64,000 bases of DNA from Paenibacillus castaneae (GTDB lineage Bacteria; Bacillota; Bacilli; Paenibacillales; Paenibacillaceae), in contig NZ_KZ614144.1 of NCBI RefSeq assembly GCF_002884445.1, positions 537,272-601,271 on the forward strand. Direction: 5' to 3'. Positions 52,861 through 61,163 of this stretch are shown here, piece by piece. Numbering within the stretch: the first letter of the stretch is position 1; every line of letters starts with the position of its first letter. The position numbers and the translations under genes were made by a program. The notes under the pieces are model-generated. The model was not told where the DNA came from, did not search any database, and worked only from the letters and a program-made list of their open reading frames with translations.

Positions 52861-54651
52861 ATGGATCCGCTCATACCGCAAGACCCGCTTTTGCCCGAAC
52901 AAGAGTCTGCTGGATCTCAGGAGCCGGCGCGCCCTTGGCTTCTTTATTATCCGGAGGAAGTACCTCCTTCGCTTCACTATCCTGATCAGAGTGTCGTTCA
53001 ATTTCTGCTGAATGCGGTTGATCGCTATCCCAATCAAAAGGCGCTTCATTTCCTTGGCAAAACGCTAACGTACCGCGAGCTTCATGCCGATGCGGTTCGT
53101 TTAGCGGCGGGTCTGGTGTCGCTTGGCGTAGCTAAGGGAGATCGCGTTGCCATTATGCTTCCGAATTGTCCGCAGGCGGTCATTGCCTTCTATGGCGTGC
53201 TGCTTGCGGGAGCCGTCGTCGTAGAGACAAATCCGCTGTATGTGGAGCGGGAGCTGGAGCATCAGCTCGCGGACAGCGGTGCTGTCGCTATTATTACGGT
53301 TGACCTGCTCTATCCCCGCTTATCCCGTGTCAGAGGCGATCAGCCGGCGACGGGGGCACTGCCAAAGCTGCGGCATGCGGTTATCACATCGATTAAGGAC
53401 GGACTGCCTTTTCCAAAAAATATGCTCTATCCCCTTAAACAGCGGAAAGAAGGCTTTCGTGCAACCATTCCCTATGGCAGCTTAGGAGTCGTTGCCTACA
53501 AGAAGCTGCTTGCAGTGAATAAGGAAGCAGCTTCTTTGCCTGACCCAGCCAAAGGTGCTGATCTGGCGGCGCTGCAATATACGGGAGGAACGACTGGAAC
53601 ACCTAAGGGCGTGATGCTGACGCATCGAAATCTCGTTGCGAATACAATACAGATTTCGGCATGGTGCTATAAGGCCGAGGATGCCAAAGAACGATTTCTT
53701 GCTGCGCTGCCGCTGTTTCATGTATTTGGATTAACGGTATTAATGAATATGTCCGTCTTCCGAGCGGGTACACTTATTCTACTGCCGCGATTTGAGGCAG
53801 AGACCGTGCTGCATACGATTACGCAGCAGAAGCCGACGATATTTCCGGGCGCTCCGACGATGTATGTAGCGCTCATTCATCATAAGGATTCTGCTAAAAC
53901 AGATCTCTCATCCATTAATGTATGTATTAGCGGTTCTGCTGCTCTGCCGCTTGAGGTGCAGGAGCAGTTCGAGCTGCTTACCGGAGGAAGGCTAATTGAA
54001 GGCTATGGCCTATCGGAGTCTTCTCCGGTAGCCCATGCTAATCCAATATGGGGACGACGCAAAATCGGCACAATAGGTGTGCCTTTACCGGATACAGATG
54101 CTGCTATTGTTGACCCCGCTACAGGTGAGCGCTTAGGCGTGGGAGAGCTGGGCGAGCTGGTCGTTCGCGGACCACAGGTGATGAAGGGCTATTGGAATAA
54201 GCCTGAGGAGACAGAGCAGGTATTGCGGGACGGCTGGCTATACACCGGAGATTTGGCAACGATGGACGAAGAGGGTTATTTTACAATTATGGATCGAATT
54301 AAAGATGTGATCATTGCGGGCGGTTTTAATATTTATCCGCGCGAGGTGGAGGAGGTGCTGTTCGAGCATCCGGCTGTGCGTGAAGCGGCAGTAGTCGGTG
54401 TGAGTGACCCGTATCGCGGCGAGACAGTGAAGGCTTTTGTCGTGTTCAAGGATGGCTGGCATGTATCAAGCAGTCAATTGGATCGCTGGTGCAGAGAACG
54501 GCTGGCCGCCTATAAAGTGCCGCATCAATACACATTTCGGGAAACGCTTCCAAAAACAATGATCGGAAAGGTACTAAGGCGGAAGCTGCAGGAGGAGGAG
54601 GCTGAGTCCGAAGCCAGGAAGAATCGTTCGACCGAGGATGAAGGAGGATGA
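52861..54651 (+). CDS. lcfA: Long-chain fatty acid-CoA ligase
   Basis: Activates fatty acids to acyl-CoA with ATP. The 596-residue ANL-superfamily enzyme has the P-loop YTGGTTGTPKGVMLTH at about residue 240, the linker motif GYGLSESSPVAH, YTGDLATMDEEGY, DRIKDVIIAGGFNIYPREVE and the C-terminal Lys in LPKTMIGKVLRR. It starts 15 bp after fadE with GGGGGAG upstream and overlaps the thioesterase region at its end. It supplies substrate to the fad genes before it. Confidence 0.95.
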   Translation: MDPLIPQDPLLPEQESAGSQEPARPWLLYYPEEVPPSLHYPDQSVVQFLLNAVDRYPNQKALHFLGKTLTYRELHADAVRLAAGLVSLGVAKGDRVAIMLPNCPQAVIAFYGVLLAGAVVVETNPLYVERELEHQLADSGAVAIITVDLLYPRLSRVRGDQPATGALPKLRHAVITSIKDGLPFPKNMLYPLKQRKEGFRATIPYGSLGVVAYKKLLAVNKEAASLPDPAKGADLAALQYTGGTTGTPKGVMLTHRNLVANTIQISAWCYKAEDAKERFLAALPLFHVFGLTVLMNMSVFRAGTLILLPRFEAETVLHTITQQKPTIFPGAPTMYVALIHHKDSAKTDLSSINVCISGSAALPLEVQEQFELLTGGRLIEGYGLSESSPVAHANPIWGRRKIGTIGVPLPDTDAAIVDPATGERLGVGELGELVVRGPQVMKGYWNKPEETEQVLRDGWLYTGDLATMDEEGYFTIMDRIKDVIIAGGFNIYPREVEEVLFEHPAVREAAVVGVSDPYRGETVKAFVVFKDGWHVSSSQLDRWCRERLAAYKVPHQYTFRETLPKTMIGKVLRRKLQEEEAESEARKNRSTEDEGG

Positions 54652-54656
54652 ACGGC

Positions 54657-55085
54657 ATGGATGAGGAATGGCTCATTCAACAGGGCGATCAAGCCGGGCA
54701 TCTATCAAAGCTGGCCGAACGAGCGCAGGCGACGTTCTGGGGATTGCTGGGCTGTGAGATTGTACAGGCGAACTCCGCTAAAGCGACGATTAGCCTCGAT
54801 GCGTCAGAGCGTCATTTGAATTTGCTAGGTATCGTTCATGGCGGTGTTCTAATGTCGCTGTTAGATAATGCAATGGGGCTTGTCGTGATGCTGGCTGCAG
54901 CGGATGAAAGAACGGTTACTGCGAATATGAATACACAATTCCTCTCCAGCAGCAAGGGAGGGGTGCTGCTTTGCGAGGCAGAGCTGGTGCATAGAACGAA
55001 CCGTACATTAACGCTTGGTGCACAGGTGAAGGATGATAACGGCAAGCTGCTGGCATGGGGAAGCGGCGCATACCGGCTTATTTGA
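54657..55085 (+). CDS. PaaI-type hotdog acyl-CoA thioesterase
   Basis: A 142-residue hotdog-fold protein. HLNLLGIVHGGVLMSLLDNA is the characteristic helix with the HGG motif and the catalytic Asp/Asn position at its end; TVTANMNTQFLSSSKGGVLL and LTLGAQVKDDNGKLLAWGSG are the following strands. It probably hydrolyses medium or aryl acyl-CoA and may release trapped CoA in beta-oxidation. An ATG at 54648 overlaps the lcfA stop, but AAGGAGG touches it; the ATG at 54657 is 9 bp downstream of that site and is preferred. It is the last gene of the fad operon. Confidence 0.85.
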   Translation: MDEEWLIQQGDQAGHLSKLAERAQATFWGLLGCEIVQANSAKATISLDASERHLNLLGIVHGGVLMSLLDNAMGLVVMLAAADERTVTANMNTQFLSSSKGGVLLCEAELVHRTNRTLTLGAQVKDDNGKLLAWGSGAYRLI

Positions 55086-55224
55086 ACATATGCTGCCCGT
55101 TATTTGCTTGACCGTGCCGGATTCGCTATAATACCAAATATATGGAAAGAACTTGCAGATGGAAAAAGATTCATAATAACGTGAAATATTCCGATACATG
55201 TATTATGGGAGAGGAGGTGAGAAT

Positions 55225-55446
55225 ATGGTGCAGGGCTGGGTAACGCTGCTTGTTTTAGCATTTGGAATTGTAATTGCTGTTATTTGCGTAATCGCTTATT
55301 TAAGAATGTTTCGTAAAGACCGTCTCGATTCGCGAGCGCAGTCGGCACCCATTGTCTCACCTCCACGTCCGAAATATCCAGCGGCAGCAAAGGATAATGG
55401 ACAGAGCCCGGAGGCAGTTTCCGAACAAGCTATGCGGCAGGATTAA
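55225..55446 (+). CDS. Small single-helix membrane protein (73 aa)
   Basis: One N-terminal transmembrane helix (residues 4-27, GWVTLLVLAFGIVIAVICVI) followed by a basic and then Pro/Ala-rich cytoplasmic tail. GAGGAGGTGA lies 6 bp upstream of the ATG at 55225. No family recognised. An upstream ATG at 55198 is in frame but lacks a site. Confidence 0.55.
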   Translation: MVQGWVTLLVLAFGIVIAVICVIAYLRMFRKDRLDSRAQSAPIVSPPRPKYPAAAKDNGQSPEAVSEQAMRQD

Positions 55447-55465
55447 AAATTGTTCACTTTCTTAT

Positions 55466-55486
55466 TTATAACCTAAATGTTATAAT
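55466..55486 (+). promoter_or_regulatory. Extended -10 promoter within an inverted repeat
   Basis: TGTTATAAT (55478-55486) is an extended -10. TTATAAC (55466-55472) and GTTATAA (55479-55485) form a perfect 7-6-7 inverted repeat over it, a possible repressor site for the small gene at 55629. The leader between is about 140 bases. Confidence 0.45.
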
Positions 55487-55628
55487 AGTAAGAAAAATGC
55501 AAACATTGTGACTAATTAGCCATGAGCTAGCTGCACCGAGTGGGGGTTCTTGCGGTGTATCAACATCGCATGCGGTCTCGTACATTGCTGTTTAGGACGA
55601 CCATCCAACGTAAAGGGGAGGAGATTTC

Positions 55629-55817
55629 ATGGCGAAACATAGTCAAAATGAAGTCAAGGAAAGCCTGAAGGAACTAACGAGAATTTTTCAACCCAAGGAC
55701 CCGCGTAAATTTGTTAAGGAATACATTCGTAAGTACCGTATTACAGGTGGTTACGAGGATGAATTAACCATATTGGTTCAAGATGAATTATGCAGAATCA
55801 ACTCTTCGGTCAGCTAG
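55629..55817 (+). CDS. Small charged protein of unknown function (62 aa)
   Basis: A soluble 62-residue protein (KESLKELTRIFQPKDPRKFV, then KYRITGGYEDELTILVQDEL). GGGGAGGAG lies 8 bp before the ATG, a promoter is visible upstream and a strong terminator downstream, so it is very probably a real gene. I do not recognise the family. Confidence 0.65.
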   Translation: MAKHSQNEVKESLKELTRIFQPKDPRKFVKEYIRKYRITGGYEDELTILVQDELCRINSSVS

Positions 55818-55831
55818 CTCACACGTATAGC

Positions 55832-55878
55832 AAGGCTTTGCTCCTGTTCTTGAACAGGCAGCAAAGCCTTTTTGTTTT
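55832..55878 (+). terminator. Terminator after the 62-aa gene (first of two near-identical hairpins)
   Basis: AAGGCTTTGC (55832-55841) pairs with GCAAAGCCTT (55861-55870), with an inner CTGTTC/GAACAG stem, then TTTGTTTTTT. A near-identical hairpin ends the next gene. Confidence 0.9.
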
Positions 55879-55965
55879 TTATGCAACATTTACTTAATGC
55901 TGGAAGTCTTTAATGAGTGAATGGTTAGTATAGTTGATGCTTCTGCTAAGGGGGATGGCCGCGCA

Positions 55966-56526
55966 ATGAAACGAATATCGTACTTATTGTTTATACTGCT
56001 TCTTGCAGCAACCGGTTGCGGAACGAAAGCAAATGTAGAGGGAAGCTCCGAAAGTGAACCGCCGCCAATTAAAGTCATTGAGCAGCAAAACAATATGCAG
56101 ACGGAAATGCCGAATGACTTCAATTTCATTGTACGTTACGGCTATGGAGAAGCCCAGAAAAATGAGATTAACACCTATGAACATACGGTCACGAAAGATT
56201 TGATAGTGAAGGGGACGGCAACTGCAAACATCACTTTTACCCCGGAAGAGCTAAAAAGCATTTATGAGAAAATGCGGGAAATAAACATCATGGGAACGAA
56301 AGTGCTGGCACCATCCACCAGTAATTGTGGTGTTATCCCTTATAATGAAGATAGCTGGGAAATTAGGTTGAATGGAGAAACAAAATCATTTACTTGGTCG
56401 GAAAAGCATTGTGAGTTGACGAATGATGCGAAGCAATTGCTGGAACTGCGAACCTATATCCAGCATCTTGTGGAAGACAAAGAAGAATACAAAAAGCTGC
56501 CCGAAGCAGAGGGCGGTTATGATTAA
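55966..56526 (+). CDS. Putative lipoprotein of unknown function
   Basis: A 186-residue lipoprotein. The signal peptide MKRISYLLFILLLAATGCG has the lipobox ATGC, giving Cys18 as the lipidated residue. The mature part contains DFNFIVRYGYGEAQKNEINT, TFTPEELKSIYEKMREINIM and two cysteines (SNCGVIPYN and EKHCELTND) that may form a disulphide. The pattern resembles small secreted proteins of the DUF-type found in Bacillales; I name no family. Start is the ATG at 55966 because it gives the signal peptide and has GGGGG about 11 bp upstream; the frame is open to 55921. Confidence 0.65.
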   Translation: MKRISYLLFILLLAATGCGTKANVEGSSESEPPPIKVIEQQNNMQTEMPNDFNFIVRYGYGEAQKNEINTYEHTVTKDLIVKGTATANITFTPEELKSIYEKMREINIMGTKVLAPSTSNCGVIPYNEDSWEIRLNGETKSFTWSEKHCELTNDAKQLLELRTYIQHLVEDKEEYKKLPEAEGGYD

Positions 56527-56541
56527 GAGGGGTTATCGTAT

Positions 56542-56583
56542 AGCTTTGCTCCTGTTCTTGAACAGGCTGCAAAGCTTTTTTGT
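56542..56583 (+). terminator. Terminator after the lipoprotein gene (second copy of the hairpin)
   Basis: AGCTTTGC (56542-56549) pairs with GCAAAGCT (56569-56576), inner stem CTGTTC/GAACAG, then a T-run. It matches the hairpin at 55832-55870 in nearly every base, including the CGTATAGC before it. Confidence 0.85.
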
Positions 56584-56616
56584 TTATGCCGTTAAGGGTA
56601 TATTTCCAGTACTGCC

Positions 56617-56658
56617 AAACAACTCTTTCACGCGTATCTGCTTGCAAAAGAGTTGTTT
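56617..56658 (-). terminator. Probable terminator of the lacI-type gene
   Basis: AAACAACTCTTT (56617-56628) and its exact complement (56647-56658) form a 12-bp stem with an 18-base loop just beyond the regulator's stop. Only a short T-run follows on the minus strand. Confidence 0.55.
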
Positions 56659-56673
56659 AAAATCAGAAACTGT

Positions 56674-57699
56674 TTAGTTATTATCGTCTGACCGCCGGCT
56701 TGTCGATTCTCTTTCGATCAAGGTGGTTGGAAGATGAATTTCGTAGAAGGATTCTGCTGGATTATTCATTCTCCAAAGCAGCTGTTTAAACGCTTTTTGA
56801 CCATACTTGCTTAAATCGACTGCAATCGTAGTTGTTGTCGGGGTATTGATTCGTGACAATTGTCCGTTATCGAAGCTGCATACGGAGAAATCATCAGGCA
56901 CCTTGTAGCCCATCTGCTGTAAGGACGAAATTAATAAAAAACCTAATCCGTCGTTAACGCAAAACCATGCCGTAGGCATGGAAGCCAGCTGTGACAGCTT
57001 GTTGGTTACGTTAGCAGCCTCCTCAGCAATATCCTTTATCAACCACTCCGGATTAATCTCCAGACCGGCCTCGTTCATCGCCAGGTTGTAGCCTTCCAGT
57101 CTTTCATGATAGCTGGGAGAGAAAGAGATATCGCCTAAAAAGCCGATTTTTTTATGTCCCAGCTTGATTAAATGATGAACCGCCTCATATCCGCCAAAGC
57201 GATTGTTCGTTAATATGCAATCCGCATGGATATTCGGATGATGATGGTCAATGAGCACGGTCGGAATGCCTGTAGCTAAGACGGCATTAATATATTCGGT
57301 ACTAATGTGAGAAAGAACCAGCACGCCGTCGACCGATTGGTTTTGTAGAAAGGACGGTAACACAAGGTTATCTCTCGCATGAGGATTTATGGGTTGGATC
57401 TGTAAAGTCATTCCATGCTTGGAGCATTCCTGTTCGATAGATAAATAAATTTCTCCAAAAAAGCTTCTTTGGGAGAACGCGAAGTCTGAAGCAATCAAAG
57501 CAATGCTTCCGTTCCGCTCATTCTGCTTTTTCTTTCGGGTTTCGGAGTAGGAATAACCGAGCCGTTCCGCTGTTTGAATAACCAGCTGCCTCGTTTCCTC
57601 GCTGACCCCATCCTTGCCCGTAAGAGCCTGCGACACGGAGTTTTTAGAGATTTTTAAAGTTTCCGCAATCATTTGCATGGTCACTTTCTGCTGCTTCAA
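56674..57699 (-). CDS. LacI-family transcriptional regulator of the mannoside locus
   Basis: A 341-residue repressor with the LacI helix-turn-helix (VTMQMIAETLKISKNSVSQA, then LTGKDGVSEETRQLV and the hinge-side AERLGYSYS) and a periplasmic-binding-like sensor (SIALIASDFAFSQRSFFGEI, VDGVLVLSHIS, FLGDISFSPSYHERLEGY, PTTTTIAVDLSKYG). The start is TTG, 8 bp after AAGGAG. It is divergent from the DUF1861-GH130 operon; palindromes TTGTAACGTTACAA (57747-57760) and TTGTAACGTTAC (57893-57904) between the two are likely its operators. The inducer is presumably a mannoside, by context only. Confidence 0.9.
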   Translation of the reverse strand: MKQQKVTMQMIAETLKISKNSVSQALTGKDGVSEETRQLVIQTAERLGYSYSETRKKKQNERNGSIALIASDFAFSQRSFFGEIYLSIEQECSKHGMTLQIQPINPHARDNLVLPSFLQNQSVDGVLVLSHISTEYINAVLATGIPTVLIDHHHPNIHADCILTNNRFGGYEAVHHLIKLGHKKIGFLGDISFSPSYHERLEGYNLAMNEAGLEINPEWLIKDIAEEAANVTNKLSQLASMPTAWFCVNDGLGFLLISSLQQMGYKVPDDFSVCSFDNGQLSRINTPTTTTIAVDLSKYGQKAFKQLLWRMNNPAESFYEIHLPTTLIERESTSRRSDDNN

Positions 57700-57746
57700 G
57701 GGAACCGCTCCTTTCCGATTAGTTGATAATCAGTTGAGTGAATGTT

Positions 57747-57760
57747 TTGTAACGTTACAA
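57747..57760. promoter_or_regulatory. LacI-type operator, site 1
   Basis: TTGTAACGTTACAA is a perfect 14-bp palindrome with a central CG, as LacI-family operators have. It lies about 50 bp upstream of the repressor's own start. Confidence 0.6.
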
Positions 57761-57827
57761 ATTATATCGTATTTTACACGAAAAAGGAACAGTTATTAAA
57801 GGGTATTTGTTAACTTTACAGTTTTAA

Positions 57828-57856
57828 TTGACATTTTAATTCTTGTCATTAATAAT
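57828..57856 (+). promoter_or_regulatory. Sigma-A promoter of the mannoside operon
   Basis: TTGACA (57828-57833), 17 bp, AATAAT (57851-57856). The second operator lies about 37 bp downstream of the -10, suited to repression. Confidence 0.65.
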
Positions 57857-57892
57857 GAACGTTAATAAAAGTAATGAAGAATAGTAATTCTA

Positions 57893-57906
57893 TTGTAACG
57901 TTACTT
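57893..57906. promoter_or_regulatory. LacI-type operator, site 2
   Basis: TTGTAACGTTACTT shares 12 of 14 positions with site 1 and lies downstream of the DUF1861 promoter, 133 bp from site 1. Confidence 0.5.
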
Positions 57907-57978
57907 AATGGTTCACGTAAGGTTTTTGGTAATTTTATCAATTTTATTACGATCAAGGTTGAAATAGAGGGGGACTTT

Positions 57979-58947
57979 ATGATGACAAAGCTGATTAAAA
58001 ATGAAGTAAAAACGTGCGCAGCACTGCTGAATGAGTATTTGAACAAAGGCGAGCATACGGCGAACGCTGTTAAATTAAGCTTTACAGGGGTAGGGGAGCG
58101 CGATGTGTATAACATTACGGCTCCATTTGAAGACGAAGGCGAGCAGGTCATTGCCGGACGCGTCGAATCTAGAGACAGCGAGCATTCGAATATTATGTTT
58201 TTCGTTGAACGGGACGGAGCATGGGTGCCTAGAGATGGCATGCCGGAGCTGACGCTTCAGGACCCTTTCTTTACAAGAGTAAATGGAGAATTAGTGCTTG
58301 GCGGAGTAGAGGTTTATCCTCATCCCGTTAACGAAGGCGCGCTTGCGTGGAGAACTGTGATGTACAAAGGTAAGCGTCTTCAAGATCTTTCTTTATTTTT
58401 TACCGGCCCGAACGGCATGAAGGATCTTCGTATAGCAGAGCTTCATGACGGCAGCATTGCCCTGTTAACAAGACCGCAGGGAGAGAAGGGCGGACGCGGC
58501 AAAATCGGGTTCATGCGCCTATCTTCTCTAGCGGAATTAACGATTGAACAGATTGAGCAAACACCTCTTCTACAAAACCAATTCATCGAAGCGGAGTGGG
58601 GCGGCGGGAATGAAGTCCATGTGCTGTCGAACGGATTAATTGGAATTTTGGGCCACATCGCAAGCTTCGATGATGCTGAGAACCGCCATTATTATCCTAT
58701 GGTATTTGCAATTAATCCGATTACGGGCGAGTTCTCGGATATTGAATTGATAGCGATTCGCGATAAGTTTCTACCGGGCGAGTCCAAAAGAAAGGATTTG
58801 GTTGATGTCGTTTTCAGCGGCGGGCTTGTAAGACGCGAAGACGGTACAGCCGACCTGTATGCAGGAATTAGCGATGCAGAGGCTCATCGAATAACGATTC
58901 CTGATCCTTTTCAGAAATTTGAAGGCTTAGAGGTGAATAAAGGATGA
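57979..58947 (+). CDS. DUF1861 family protein of the mannoside locus
   Basis: A 322-residue cytoplasmic protein that should fold as a five-bladed beta-propeller like glycoside hydrolase families 43/130. Recognisable parts are GVGERDVYNITAPFEDEGEQ, VIAGRVESRDSEHSNIMFFV, TLQDPFFTRVNGELVLGGVE, RWRT-like ALAWRTVMYKGKRLQDLSLF and DLVDVVFSGGLVRREDGTAD. Its biochemical role is not established to my knowledge. Start is the first of two adjacent ATGs at 57979, with GAGGGGGA upstream; the frame is open to 57874. The next gene overlaps its stop (ATGA), so the two products are probably made in equal amounts and act on the same sugars. Confidence 0.75.
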   Translation: MMTKLIKNEVKTCAALLNEYLNKGEHTANAVKLSFTGVGERDVYNITAPFEDEGEQVIAGRVESRDSEHSNIMFFVERDGAWVPRDGMPELTLQDPFFTRVNGELVLGGVEVYPHPVNEGALAWRTVMYKGKRLQDLSLFFTGPNGMKDLRIAELHDGSIALLTRPQGEKGGRGKIGFMRLSSLAELTIEQIEQTPLLQNQFIEAEWGGGNEVHVLSNGLIGILGHIASFDDAENRHYYPMVFAINPITGEFSDIELIAIRDKFLPGESKRKDLVDVVFSGGLVRREDGTADLYAGISDAEAHRITIPDPFQKFEGLEVNKG

Positions 58948-60005
58948 ACATTTATCGCTATGAAGAAAATCCATTAATAACGCCTGCCGATGTGATGCCT
59001 TATCATGAAGGCTTCAAGGTTATTGGTGCATTTAATGCTGGTGTTGCCCAATATAACGGTGAAACGCTGCTGCTTCTTCGAGTGGCTGAGCAACCGATAA
59101 GCGATGACCCGAATATCGTATTGGCTCCCGTATACAATACGGGCACGGGAAAACTAGATCTTGTCGAATTGAATCGTAATGATGAGAGATATGACTTTTC
59201 CGATCCCCGTGTCGTTAGAGACCGTACACAAAGCGCAACCTTTGCCTATTTGACTTCTATTTCTTACGTTCGCATCGCGCGAAGCAAGGACGGTCATCGA
59301 TTTACAATAGATGACGTTCCGTTTATTTATCCATCCAACGCTCAAGAAATATTTGGGGTGGAGGACCCGCGTGTAACGCAAATCGGCGATGTTTATTATA
59401 TTTACTTTTCCGTTGTGTCCCCGGAAGGGATTGGCGAATCCATGGTCTCCACCAAAGACTTTGCCAGCTATACTCATCATGGGATGATCTTCTGCCCTGA
59501 TAACAAGGATGTGCTCATTTTCCCGGAAAAAATTAGCGGCAAATATTATGCTCTCCATCGTCCCACGATGAAAAGCGTCGGCATGCCGGAGATTTGGATC
59601 GCAGAATCAGACAACCTGCTTTATTGGGGGAATCACAAGCATCTGATGGGCCTGCGGGACGGAATGTGGGATAGCGGCCGGATCGGCGGCGGAGCGGTTC
59701 CTATCAAAACAGAAAAGGGCTGGCTCCAATTGTACCATGGAGCGACGAAGGAGCATCGTTACTGTATGGGGGCTGTTTTGCTTGATCTGGACAATCCTGC
59801 GAAGGTAATTGCGCGCTCGGATAAGCCGGTTTTGGAACCGGACGCTCCTTATGAGAAGAAAGGCTTCTTTGGAGATGTTGTATTTTCCTGCGGAGCGATT
59901 GTCGATGGGGATATTGTGAAAATGTACTATGGCGTTGCTGATACTTCGATGGCCTGTGCAGAGCTCAGCCTTAAAGAGATATTAAACAGCATGGTCTATG
60001 AGTAA
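58944..60005 (+). CDS. GH130 family mannoside phosphorylase
   Basis: A 353-residue enzyme of glycoside hydrolase family 130. Members phosphorolyse beta-1,4- or beta-1,2-mannosidic bonds to give mannose 1-phosphate. Visible features: NPLITPADV at the N-terminus, FNAGVAQYNGETLLLLRVAE, DFSDPRVV, IFGVEDPRVTQIGDVYYIYF with the general-acid Asp in EDPR, HRPTMKSVGMPEIWIAESDN, GRIGGGAVPIKTEKGWLQLY and FFGDVVFSCGAIV. Which linkage is used cannot be told. It overlaps the DUF1861 gene by 4 bp and precedes an ABC importer. Confidence 0.88.
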   Translation: MNIYRYEENPLITPADVMPYHEGFKVIGAFNAGVAQYNGETLLLLRVAEQPISDDPNIVLAPVYNTGTGKLDLVELNRNDERYDFSDPRVVRDRTQSATFAYLTSISYVRIARSKDGHRFTIDDVPFIYPSNAQEIFGVEDPRVTQIGDVYYIYFSVVSPEGIGESMVSTKDFASYTHHGMIFCPDNKDVLIFPEKISGKYYALHRPTMKSVGMPEIWIAESDNLLYWGNHKHLMGLRDGMWDSGRIGGGAVPIKTEKGWLQLYHGATKEHRYCMGAVLLDLDNPAKVIARSDKPVLEPDAPYEKKGFFGDVVFSCGAIVDGDIVKMYYGVADTSMACAELSLKEILNSMVYE

Positions 60006-60118
60006 TGAAGGAAGAAGGGGGAGGGAGACAGTCTATCAGACTGTTTTCTTTTCTTTACATTTCTTTTTTTGTATGATGCATGACTAAACATTACAAATAC
60101 ACATTACAAATGCGAATA

Positions 60119-60197
60119 ATTCACAATTATTTTTTGTGAATAATGTTGACAAAATCTAAAAGTAATTTAGAATATGAAATATAAAACGGTTACATTC
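60119..60197 (+). promoter_or_regulatory. Promoter of the sugar ABC operon with inverted repeat and cre-like site
   Basis: ATTCACAA (60119-60126) and TTGTGAAT (60134-60141) form an inverted repeat just upstream of TTGACA (60146-60151), 16 bp, TAGAAT (60168-60173). On the minus strand AATGTAACCGTTTTAT (60197-60182) resembles the CcpA cre box TGNAANCGNTNNCA with the last two bases unmatched, so carbon catabolite repression is possible. Confidence 0.5.
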
Positions 60198-60268
60198 AAC
60201 ATTACAATTCATCTTGTTTGGTTAGCTGTCATGCTGAATAAGACAACTGATTTATAGGGGGATACAAT

Positions 60269-61159
60269 GTGCGGTCAAAAAAATATACGGGTTATATGTA
60301 TATATCTCCGTGGATCATCGGATTTCTTGTATTTACGGTCGCTCCTCTAGTTTTTGCATTTTATGTAGGCTTAACGGAGTGGGACACGTTCAATAAACCG
60401 AAGTATGTCGGGTTTGATAATTACTTAAATCTCATGAAAGACGAAGATTTCCAGAAAGCTTTATGGGTGACAATCAGATTCGCAATCATTTCTGTACCAT
60501 TAGGCATTGCGACCTCATTACTAATCGCAATCTTGGTGAACACGAAGGTTAAAGGGGTATATTTCTTCCGAACCGCGCTCTATTTGCCGGCTATCGTATC
60601 AGGGGTATCGATCTCCTTGCTGTGGAAATGGATATTGGACACGGATTTCGGACTGATCAATTTGCTGCTCTCTAAGATTGGTATTGCTCCGCTTGGCTGG
60701 TTAACCGAAGGGTCTCTCGTTATGCCATCGTATTTGATGATGGTTTTCTGGGGAGCAGGAGGCGGCATGCTTACTTATCTCGCGGGTTTGCAGGATATTC
60801 CCGGTCATTTGTATGAGGCTGCGGATATTGATGGGGCGAATGCCTTCCAGAAGTTCAAGCATATTACACTGACGATGCTGACACCGGTTATTTTCTACAA
60901 TCTTATTATGGGGATTGTGGGTGCAATGCGTAAGTTCGGAGACGCTTATATTATCGGCGGCGCAGATAATGAGGGACGTTTCTACATGATCTATTTGTAT
61001 GAGAATGCGTTTAAGTTTTTCAAAATGGGTTATGCGACCGCAATGGCATGGATATTATTCGTCATTATCATGTTACTTACACTGATGGCCTTTAAGTCGT
61101 CTTCGGCTTGGGTTTACTACGAGAGCGAAGCCAAACCAAAAAAACGGAAAGGACGGTGA
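60269..61159 (+). CDS. Sugar ABC transporter permease (MalF/UgpA type)
   Basis: One of two membrane subunits of a CUT1 oligosaccharide importer. The 296-residue protein has six helices, the opening GYMYISPWIIGFLVFTVAPL and the EAA loop LYEAADIDGANAFQKFKHIT that contacts the ATPase. The start is GTG with AGGGGG 7 bp upstream. It is followed by the second permease and the binding protein, but no ATPase gene; a shared MsmX-type ATPase elsewhere is expected. Context points to manno-oligosaccharides. Confidence 0.93.
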   Translation: MRSKKYTGYMYISPWIIGFLVFTVAPLVFAFYVGLTEWDTFNKPKYVGFDNYLNLMKDEDFQKALWVTIRFAIISVPLGIATSLLIAILVNTKVKGVYFFRTALYLPAIVSGVSISLLWKWILDTDFGLINLLLSKIGIAPLGWLTEGSLVMPSYLMMVFWGAGGGMLTYLAGLQDIPGHLYEAADIDGANAFQKFKHITLTMLTPVIFYNLIMGIVGAMRKFGDAYIIGGADNEGRFYMIYLYENAFKFFKMGYATAMAWILFVIIMLLTLMAFKSSSAWVYYESEAKPKKRKGR

Positions 61160-61163
61160 GATA

